A stretch of DNA of 64,000 nt from a virus, in the IMG/VR virus record IMGVR_UViG_3300027908_000002, positions 35,076 through 99,075 of that record, one strand, 5' to 3'. Within the stretch, counting starts at the first letter, position 1. The number at the start of each line of letters is the position of its first letter. The position numbers and the translations under genes are program-made. The notes under the pieces were generated by a model. The model was not told where the DNA came from, searched no databases, and saw nothing but the letters and a program-made list of their open reading frames with translations. Of this stretch, positions 41,330-48,385 are shown one piece after another.

Positions 41330-41968
41330 ATGACCCCGACGACTCTGGTTCTGGCATCTTCGCCGTCACCCGCTGCTTTTGCTTCTCAGGTTACTTTGAC
41401 GGCAATGGTTTCGCCCTCAGCGGCCACGGGCGTTATAACGTTTCTGGACAGTGGCGTGGCTCTGGGAACCGGGACTCTGGGAAGTGGCACGGCGACTTTT
41501 GCCACGAGCGCTTTATCCAGCGGCCCGCACTATCTGACGGCCACTTACGGCGGAGATGCCAATTACTATCCCAGCGCGTCTACGACCGTTATCCAGCAAG
41601 TCAACCCGCCGCAGACCCAGATTGGACTCGCCACCGTGACATCGGCTCAGTTGCAGGCCAATGACCCAAGTTTACTCAACAGAACCATAAACCTGATTGC
41701 CCAGCAGACGTATTCAGCGCAGAATCCCGGCAGCACGGGAAACTTAACGGGCGTACCGCAAATCACGGCGTCAGATTTATCCGGCAACGATCCATCACGG
41801 TTGAACCGTACCCTGCAACTGGTCGCAACCCAGATTCAGGTCACGCAGGGGTCCAGTGTAGCCAACGGCCTACCACAGGTTACCCAAAGTGACTTGGAAA
41901 ACTCAGACCCCACCACCATTAACCGAATCTTGCAGTTGCTGGCTGGGCAGGTTCGGCTACTGAAGTGA
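41330..41968 (+). CDS. Ig-like (Big_3_5 type) virion protein
   Basis: 212 residues. Residues 1-90 form a bacterial Ig-like domain with its characteristic run (VTLTAMVSPSAATGVITFLD, GSGTATFATSALSSGPHYL, ATYGGDANYYPSAS). Three short helical repeats follow (TSAQLQANDPSLLNRTINL, TASDLSGNDPSRLNRTLQL, TQSDLENSDPTTINRILQL), each about 35-50 residues apart. Ig-like modules on phage virions usually bind host or environmental polysaccharide. It starts immediately after the tail-hub stop. Confidence 0.7.
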   Translation: MTPTTLVLASSPSPAAFASQVTLTAMVSPSAATGVITFLDSGVALGTGTLGSGTATFATSALSSGPHYLTATYGGDANYYPSASTTVIQQVNPPQTQIGLATVTSAQLQANDPSLLNRTINLIAQQTYSAQNPGSTGNLTGVPQITASDLSGNDPSRLNRTLQLVATQIQVTQGSSVANGLPQVTQSDLENSDPTTINRILQLLAGQVRLLK

Positions 41969-42005
41969 AAATTAAAGCCCCCGCCAAGTATCCTATGACG
42001 GGGGC
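41968..42005 (-). terminator. Intrinsic terminator, minus strand
   Basis: On the minus strand GCCCCCG pairs with CGGGGGC across a 15-nt loop, followed by TTTAATTTT. It ends the transcript that contains the gene at 42278 and the permuted tRNA. Confidence 0.7.
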
Positions 42006-42074
42006 CGATTGGTTTTCAAGACCAAGTAGTACTTGCCAAATCTTTACACAATCAGTACTCGCAGAGTTCAGCCT

Positions 42075-42160
42075 AATCCCGATGCCTTACCGCTAGACCA
42101 CGGGGCCATAGTTTTTATTGGAGGCCCCGGCTGGATTTGAACCAGCGTTCTCGGTTTGTT
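42075..42160 (-). tRNA. Circularly permuted tRNA candidate
   Basis: On the minus strand the 3' half comes first: ACCGA, GAAC, T stem GCTGG/CCAGC with loop TTCAAAT, acceptor CGGGGCC, T, CCA (ending at 42119). After an 11-nt linker (42118-42108) comes the 5' half: acceptor GGCCCCG (42107-42101), TG, D stem GTCT/AGGC with AGCGGTA loop, A, TCGGG (to 42078), ATT. The acceptor arms pair perfectly (7/7) and TCGG pairs with CCGA. If joined to give a 7-nt loop the anticodon could be TAC (Val). The junction and function are not known. Confidence 0.6.
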
Positions 42161-42277
42161 GCTCCGCGCCCATCATGCTTCTTATTTCTGGCTTTAGCCT
42201 TCGGGTAATAGATTAAGCTTATTAGTTAAGCCTGACCATGACCTTTAGCCTGGATTGCGGTTACCCGCCACCCGAAT

Positions 42278-43033
42278 TTACAGGCCGAAGATATAACTGA
42301 TGATCTTCTGGCCGATCTTAGTGTCTATTTTATTGATTTCCTGTTCGTTAGCCCGCGAACGGGCCTTTTTCACTGCGCGGGTGAAGTCTTCCACACGAGA
42401 TAGCATATCTCCCTTGGCCGCCACTGTGATTAGCCCGGACCATTCCAGCGTAGTGATTTCTCCGACCGGTACATCTTCAGTGACAAGTTGAACCTGAGCC
42501 GGATGCTTATCGGTAGCCGGGGCCAGAGTGAGCGGCTTATTGACTTTCTTGGTCCGCGTCTTCTTCTCTTCTCTGGCCTTGAACACATCTCCGCCCTTGT
42601 CCGGGTCGGCGCGGAATCCCTTTGCCGGGTCCAGCGTCGGGATCGCCATAACAAAGTCATGAAGTTCTTTCGAGCGCTTCTCCAGTTCCAGAAGAGAAGT
42701 GGCCGGAAGTTGCGACAGGAACACGCCGTCGTAGTCTTCCAGAACCACGTCGGCGCGGGCGACCGTGTTGGCCTCTGCAACCTGATATGATACGTCAAGG
42801 CTCTTGACCAGGAAGTCGGAAATCCATTTAAGCTCCTTGGGAACCGTAGTCTGGATATCCAATTGTCCTTCTATGGTCGTCGGAGTGCCTTCTTCAAACG
42901 GTTTATAGGAGACGGTCTTTTCCGAGAAGTGGTGCTGCTTCTTTTCGAACGTACCCATCAGTTCCGCACGCGTTTTGTCGGCCTGTGCTTTCAGGTTACC
43001 GTCCACGGCCAAAAGCTCGTGTAACTTGGACAT
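42278..43033 (-). CDS. Conserved phage/bacterial protein of unknown function (DUF7873-like)
   Basis: 251 residues. MSKLHELLAVDGNLKAQADK, TFEKKQHHFSEK, SYQVAEANTVARADVVLED, IPTLDPAKGF and the ending ANEQEINKIDTKIGQKI match a conserved family found in phages and bacteria, annotated as a domain of unknown function. It has a good ribosome binding site (GAAGGA). The permuted tRNA lies in its 3' region before the terminator. Role unknown. Confidence 0.65.
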   Translation of the reverse strand: MSKLHELLAVDGNLKAQADKTRAELMGTFEKKQHHFSEKTVSYKPFEEGTPTTIEGQLDIQTTVPKELKWISDFLVKSLDVSYQVAEANTVARADVVLEDYDGVFLSQLPATSLLELEKRSKELHDFVMAIPTLDPAKGFRADPDKGGDVFKAREEKKTRTKKVNKPLTLAPATDKHPAQVQLVTEDVPVGEITTLEWSGLITVAAKGDMLSRVEDFTRAVKKARSRANEQEINKIDTKIGQKIISYIFGL

Positions 43034-43195
43034 AGCTTGATCCTTCTTTCTAGTTAATCTAAGTGTGATTGATTGGTGGAGCGACTACTTGCCAGTGGCT
43101 TTCACCGCCCCGTGACTATTTAAGATTAATATATACGTAGACATTGCGTCAAGTGGCAAGTGTGATTATTTACGTAGATGGCGGGATGTATAGCC

Positions 43196-43230
43196 ACGTC
43201 TCTATAGATACGTGTGAAAAACAGTACAAT
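43196..43230 (+). promoter_or_regulatory. Palindrome copy 10 with leaderless promoter
   Basis: ACGTCTCTATAGATACGT (43196-43213), then 11 bp, then TACAAT (43225-43230) exactly 6 nt before the GTG at 43237. The palindrome covers where a -35 element would be, suggesting an operator or activator site. Confidence 0.65.
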
Positions 43231-43236
43231 ATACGT

Positions 43237-43785
43237 GTGGCAGAGATTATCCGCAACGGTGATTTGATCGTAACGCCCGTTGTGACGGACATGCACCTGG
43301 CACGGGCGTATTTCAACATGCTGGAAGAAAACACTCTGGATACCGTGTGTTACCAGGGAAGGCCAACGCTTACGGCATTTTTGGCGGAATATCTGACGCA
43401 CGGCAAGCGCATCACTCTGGGCTGCTTCCGGGAACGGGAAGACCAGGAACCGGAATTCGCCGGGATGGGATGGGTTTCAGACGCCGTAAAGCTCGGGAAG
43501 CACATGCGGGCCGACACGGGGATGGTGTTTTTCAGACGCCAGTCCCGCAAGACCGATAACCTGATGTTCGGGCGCATGATGCTGGGAATGTTCTTTGATA
43601 CGTACAAGATAGACGTAATTTTCGGGACTACTCCGGAGCCCAATAAACTGGCGCTCCGGTATGCTCAGCGACTGGGGATGGATTTAAGCAACCCGATCCC
43701 TGATCTATGCTCGTGGCACGGGGAACTGGTCCCAGGGGTGGTTAGTCATATATCGAAAGCGCAGTGGATGGAGCGGGGGAGGTAA
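43237..43785 (+). CDS. GNAT-like acyltransferase-fold protein
   Basis: 182 residues from the GTG at 43237. An upstream ATG at 43144 would place the promoter and palindrome inside the gene, so it is not preferred. MGWVSDAVKLGKHMRADTG, GRMMLGMFFDTYKIDVIFG and NKLALRYAQRLGMD follow the order of strands and helices in GNAT proteins; the usual Q/R-x-x-G-x-G/A loop is poorly kept. Phages of T7 type carry such a protein near their internal virion genes. The substrate is unknown. Confidence 0.55.
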   Translation: MAEIIRNGDLIVTPVVTDMHLARAYFNMLEENTLDTVCYQGRPTLTAFLAEYLTHGKRITLGCFREREDQEPEFAGMGWVSDAVKLGKHMRADTGMVFFRRQSRKTDNLMFGRMMLGMFFDTYKIDVIFGTTPEPNKLALRYAQRLGMDLSNPIPDLCSWHGELVPGVVSHISKAQWMERGR

Positions 43786-43788
43786 ATT

Positions 43789-44415
43789 TTGGGCAGCGGC
43801 GGAATTTCAAACAGTCAATCGCAGTTACAAGGTGTCGCGGGGCAGCAACAGGCTAATGCCAATATACTCAGCGGCGAAGGCCAGGGGCTGGTCCAGCAGG
43901 GGCAGGCCAACCAGGCACCGTTACAGAGTTTCCTGCAAAGCATCATCGGGGGCAACTCCGTTACGACCAATCAGGCCCTTGCGCCGGTCATCGGCAATAT
44001 CGCCAAGAGCACCAACGCAACCCAGGAAAACATCTACGACACGACATCTCCGGGGGCGGCGCGGGATGTGTTACTGGGGCAGAACCAGTTAAACCAGGGC
44101 ACGCAGGTAGCCGGGGCGACCAACCAGACGTTCCTGAGTGCTTTCCCGGAACTGGCGCAACTGGGTGGTTCCCAGATTGGCGCTGGCACGGGGTTAACCG
44201 GGCAGGGTATCACCAGTCTGGGGAACTCCGCGCAGACCACGGGTAGCGTCCTGAACAGCCAGGAACAGCAGAAAGCCTCGACTATGCAATTGATAAGCGG
44301 CCTCGCATCCACGGCGGGAGGAATCGCCACGGGTTTTAGCGGAGGTGGGGGAGGAGCGCCAGCTTTGCCCACCTACAATTACGTTCCTAATGGCATCTCG
44401 CAGATGGGGCTTTAA
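43789..44415 (+). CDS. Internal virion/ejection-like protein A
   Basis: 208 residues from a TTG 3 nt after the previous stop with GGGAGG as ribosome binding site. Gln/Asn/Gly-rich helices (QSQLQGVAGQQQANANILS, LNQGTQVAGATNQTFLSAF) and a Gly-rich hydrophobic C-terminus (LISGLASTAGGIATGFSGG) resemble small internal virion (T7 gp14-like) proteins. It opens a block of four large plus genes that probably encode ejected inner-head proteins. Confidence 0.55.
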   Translation: MGSGGISNSQSQLQGVAGQQQANANILSGEGQGLVQQGQANQAPLQSFLQSIIGGNSVTTNQALAPVIGNIAKSTNATQENIYDTTSPGAARDVLLGQNQLNQGTQVAGATNQTFLSAFPELAQLGGSQIGAGTGLTGQGITSLGNSAQTTGSVLNSQEQQKASTMQLISGLASTAGGIATGFSGGGGGAPALPTYNYVPNGISQMGL

Positions 44416-46698
44416 ATGGCATCTCAGGATAACAGCAACCAGAATCCATTCGGGTCCAGTAACCAGTACGGGGCAGACCCGGCACAGGCGCAGTTGCCGC
44501 CACAGCGGGAACAGATGCCGGTCAGTTACGCGCCAGCCAAAGGCGCTGCGCTAGCGTCTTATGCTAATAGTTTCATCCAGGGACTACAGCGCGGGCAGGC
44601 GGCAAAGTATTTGCGCTCTGAACAGGAAAAAGCCGAAAAAGAGCGGCACATGGACCAATACTATGCCCATTCCATGGCCGATCCGACACTGAGTCCGGAA
44701 GGTAAGCAGGCCGTAGAGAAAGCTTATTTGCAGGCCAAGTTCGGAGCCGTCCAAGAGGGATTGAAAGGCGCAAAAGATCAGAAAGACAACCCTCTGATCC
44801 ACTTGGCGCGGACGATCTCAGGTGCCGTACTGGGACCTGGTGAAAACAAGAAGCACCAGGACATGGATGTCAATTCCTTGATGTCTATCGGCAATAACCC
44901 GCAGTACCGGGTGAATCCGTCGCAGACCGAAGCGCAGGCCATGCAGATCGCGGGCGGCGGCCAGGGCAATGCTCAGCCCACACAGCCGATTCCGGGAGCT
45001 AACCCGGCAGTTAATAGATTCAATCAACCAGTAATTCAGCAAACAGCCGCGCCGCAAGCGAATAAGCAATTCGCCGATCAGGCTCAGTTTCTGGCGGACC
45101 CGGATAACAAGAAAGCCATTCAGTTCTACGACTCTAAGCACGGGCAGGGAAGCTGGCAGAACACGCAACTGGGCGCACAGTTTGCGGCACTACCAAAAGC
45201 AACAGCTACTCCGCAGGCCGCACCTAAAGTGGCGACACCGGTTACGGCAGAGGTTCCACAACCAGACGGCAGCATAAAGCGCCAGGCGGCCCGACAGGAA
45301 CCGGACGGGAAGGTTGTCGATCCATCTACGGGGAAAGTGATTCCAGGCGCTTACGTTCCCACAGCGGGACTAGCGGCACAGACACGGGCGGATGCTGCGC
45401 CAAAGACGGGTAATATGCAGCATGCTTGGGTTCAAATTCCAGGAGGCGGTAACCCGGTTCTAGGGTTCTTTGATCCAAAGAACCCTTCTGGATATAAAGA
45501 CGTAAACGGCAATCCGATAGCCAATGCTCAGCCCGTAGCGACTCCGACCCAAGGCAGCGGCATGGCCGCGCAGTATAAATTAGCGGCTGAAGCGGAACTG
45601 AAACGCTCTGGCGTAGAAAACCCTACAGACGATCAGATTAAGACCCGCGCCGGGGAAATTATAGACCAGGTTCTGGGGACCACGCAGGCCGGTAAACAGC
45701 AGGCGCAGGCAGTCAAAGCGGAAATGACAGGCATTGGCCCTGGTGCAGGGCTTACCGGGACCGGCGCTGGAACACCAAAACCTACAGGTAAACCGCCATC
45801 GATAGACTCTAAATCATCCACTGGTGAAACATTGCCCGCGCCAAAAACGCAAGTGCCACCGCGCACAAGTGCCACTTCGTCAGGGATACCACCAGCTTTT
45901 AAAAGCAAAAGTGACCTAGATAATGCCAATTTATGGTTCCAGTCAGAAGTCAACGGGCTGAAGACGCCAGGGATGGGCTTGCGGGTCACTTCGGGTCAAC
46001 GGGCCGCCCAGGAAGCAACTGGTCTTGACCCTGGTACGTTTGTGGCGGAAACCAATAAACTCAAGGGGGATATGGATGCCCTGAAAAATATTTCCAAATC
46101 CGCCGATCTGTATAGCCGTATTCCGAACATGTTGAAAGAGCACGGAGATGTATTTGTTAACGCTGCCAAACAACTGAAAGACAAGACATACGGACTTGGT
46201 GATAGCCCGTTGAAGAATGCCACGGTACAGTGGTTCGACGCGAATGTCGGTCCTCACCCGGAATTGCAGCGTTACCGGGAAGCTATTCAGGCTGTTGCTC
46301 GTGAGCAGGCGCAGTTGCTTTCAGGTGGCATTACAACAAACTCCAGATTGCCTGTACAGACCTCGGCCAAGGGCGATGCGACGTTCCCGCCCAATATGAC
46401 ATTTGCCGATATTCTAGCAGGCGTCGATCAGTTGAAAGTTGAAGCCGAAGCGTCTAAACGGGGATACAATACAACCAAAAAAGACGTTGAGCAACGCATA
46501 GCCGATAATCCGATCAGTAAAGCTCTAAAGCCTCCTTCCAGCGGGAAATCCGCGCAACCACAGGCACAAGGCGCGGATCAGATTGACGGGTCGATCCAGA
46601 AGAACAGCAAGGGCTGGAGTGTTGGGCAAGTATACACGCCGACTGGGAAGAAAATACTTGGATTCACCAAAGACGGCCATATGGTGACTGAGGATTAG
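44416..46698 (+). CDS. Large internal virion-like protein B
   Basis: 760 residues, low-complexity, Gln/Pro/Ala-rich and helical (YANSFIQGLQRGQAAKYLR, SEQEKAEKERHMDQYYAHS) with long Pro/Thr linkers (about 260-500) and a folded C-terminal region. It starts at the stop of gene A with no gap. No enzyme motif is recognised. Its size, composition and position fit an internal core or ejection protein. Confidence 0.5.
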   Translation: MASQDNSNQNPFGSSNQYGADPAQAQLPPQREQMPVSYAPAKGAALASYANSFIQGLQRGQAAKYLRSEQEKAEKERHMDQYYAHSMADPTLSPEGKQAVEKAYLQAKFGAVQEGLKGAKDQKDNPLIHLARTISGAVLGPGENKKHQDMDVNSLMSIGNNPQYRVNPSQTEAQAMQIAGGGQGNAQPTQPIPGANPAVNRFNQPVIQQTAAPQANKQFADQAQFLADPDNKKAIQFYDSKHGQGSWQNTQLGAQFAALPKATATPQAAPKVATPVTAEVPQPDGSIKRQAARQEPDGKVVDPSTGKVIPGAYVPTAGLAAQTRADAAPKTGNMQHAWVQIPGGGNPVLGFFDPKNPSGYKDVNGNPIANAQPVATPTQGSGMAAQYKLAAEAELKRSGVENPTDDQIKTRAGEIIDQVLGTTQAGKQQAQAVKAEMTGIGPGAGLTGTGAGTPKPTGKPPSIDSKSSTGETLPAPKTQVPPRTSATSSGIPPAFKSKSDLDNANLWFQSEVNGLKTPGMGLRVTSGQRAAQEATGLDPGTFVAETNKLKGDMDALKNISKSADLYSRIPNMLKEHGDVFVNAAKQLKDKTYGLGDSPLKNATVQWFDANVGPHPELQRYREAIQAVAREQAQLLSGGITTNSRLPVQTSAKGDATFPPNMTFADILAGVDQLKVEAEASKRGYNTTKKDVEQRIADNPISKALKPPSSGKSAQPQAQGADQIDGSIQKNSKGWSVGQVYTPTGKKILGFTKDGHMVTED

Positions 46699-46699
46699 C

Positions 46700-48385
46700 A
46701 TGGCGGTTATTCAGGCAGACGACATTCAGGCACCGCCGTCAGATCAGACAGCTAAGCCCCCCACGCCAACAGCCACTCCGCCATCGTGGCGAAACACAGC
46801 GCAGAAAGCTGCTAAAAACATTGTTGCGGAATTACCCACAGCAGGAATGGTAATTGGCGGGGCGCTCGGCACTCCTGCCGACGTGGTGAGCGGACCCATG
46901 GGTACCGCCGTGGGGGCGGGGATTGGCGCAGGCGCAGGAGAGGCCGTGCGGCAGACTCTGACACATTGGTTTCCCGATCTAGGTGATGCGCCAAAAGGGA
47001 CCGCTGACGCACTGGAAAATACAACAAGGCAGATCGCCTTTGGCGTGGGCGGGGAGGCTGTCGGACAGGGTATAAATAAGTTATTTGAGGTTGCGGCCCC
47101 CTATGTGGCTAAAGCAGCGCCTTACGTAGCCAAAGCAGCTAAGGCTGTTTATGCTGTGCCCGACGCGGCACTGGACGCAGTATCGGGCAAGTTGAAATCG
47201 TCAGCGAGCAAGAATTTACAGGCCGTCATGCGCCCAAGTACGTCGCATTCCGTGACAGAGGCCGAATCTGCGGCAAAAGGGTTATTAGAAGGACCGGCAA
47301 GCAACTATCTTTCTTTAACCCGTAAGGGCCTTGAGAGCAAAGCAGCAGCCAGAGGCAAACAAGTTGGTGCGGCTATAGAATCAGCCGAAGCGCCCATATC
47401 AAAAGAGCCGGTCAAGGCAGAATTGGTAACTGAACTAAATAAGTCACTAAATGAATACGTTAAAAAATTCTTCCCATATAGTGTAAATCCTGATTTACCT
47501 GGATTCGACACGGATGCTCAACGTAACGAACTAGGTAAACTAGCAGAGCATTACAAGGGTATAACCAGTGCTAGTGATGCAGAAATTCCTGGGAGCGAAG
47601 TCACCAATCCTGACACTGGAGAAGTTAGAATTGATACGCAACTAGTTAAGGGAGTTGACCGTGGTGACCTTCGCAAACTCAAGCAGTTCGTCGATAAATC
47701 TATCGAAAGATCGCATGGATTCCAGATAGCGGCTGTTTCCAGGGAAAACCCATTAGCTCCAAACTTACAGGCCAAGATGGAAGTCGATAAAGTAGCGGCT
47801 GACATGTTTCGCAAGACACTAAACGAAGATCGCCCGGACATTTCCAAACTTAACGCAGAATTTCACTTAACTCAGCAGATTCGGGCGGCAATGGCACCGT
47901 TCACCCAACAGGAAAAACTACAGAAGTTTTCTACTCCATGGGCTCAGTTGTGGCACGCAAAAGCTACCGCATGGATGATTGGGCTTGGCAGCGCCGCTGG
48001 TGCCGGGGCTGGCCACTCTCTGGGCAATGCTGCCATATCGGAAACAGCGCTGGCCACCGGGGCATTATTCGCGACAGCGAAACTGATGCAAAGCGCGGCA
48101 TGGAACACCGCGAGTGCGGCGGCTAAAAACCAACTGGCCGATTTACTGGCAAAAGGGGAATATGAGTCGGTAGCCAAACTAGCAACACAGATTGCGGCTG
48201 GGACGGTTGCGGCAGCGCCTACTGCGGCAAAAGTTGCGGCAACCGATACGGCACGGAAAACGGTAAGGCCACCATCGGTCGCAAATAAAACTATCAAGAT
48301 GCGTGCTCCAAATGGGCAGACTCAGGATGTTCCAGCCGAACAGGCGGATCATTACAAATCTCTCGGGGCTCAAGTGGTTCAATAA
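46700..48385 (+). CDS. Internal virion-like protein C
   Basis: 561 residues. The N-terminus MAVIQADDIQAPPS is shared with the next protein (MAVINSEDIQSPPT). Gly/Ala-rich amphipathic or membrane-active segments follow (AGMVIGGALGTPADVVSGP, MGTAVGAGIGAGAGEAV; also 430-470), with helical charged regions between. Such features suit ejected proteins that cross the cell envelope. The stop overlaps the next start by 1 nt. Confidence 0.5.
   Translation: MAVIQADDIQAPPSDQTAKPPTPTATPPSWRNTAQKAAKNIVAELPTAGMVIGGALGTPADVVSGPMGTAVGAGIGAGAGEAVRQTLTHWFPDLGDAPKGTADALENTTRQIAFGVGGEAVGQGINKLFEVAAPYVAKAAPYVAKAAKAVYAVPDAALDAVSGKLKSSASKNLQAVMRPSTSHSVTEAESAAKGLLEGPASNYLSLTRKGLESKAAARGKQVGAAIESAEAPISKEPVKAELVTELNKSLNEYVKKFFPYSVNPDLPGFDTDAQRNELGKLAEHYKGITSASDAEIPGSEVTNPDTGEVRIDTQLVKGVDRGDLRKLKQFVDKSIERSHGFQIAAVSRENPLAPNLQAKMEVDKVAADMFRKTLNEDRPDISKLNAEFHLTQQIRAAMAPFTQQEKLQKFSTPWAQLWHAKATAWMIGLGSAAGAGAGHSLGNAAISETALATGALFATAKLMQSAAWNTASAAAKNQLADLLAKGEYESVAKLATQIAAGTVAAAPTAAKVAATDTARKTVRPPSVANKTIKMRAPNGQTQDVPAEQADHYKSLGAQVVQ

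Noticed and set aside
42075-42160. Two-piece tmRNA
   Set aside because: The acceptor has C3-G70 instead of G-U, the discriminator is U, and no tag-coding frame or pseudoknots are seen; a permuted tRNA fits better.
42005-42277. Permuted group I intron flanking the tRNA halves
   Set aside because: No P7-type GACTA/TAGTC pair or terminal G at the junction could be found.
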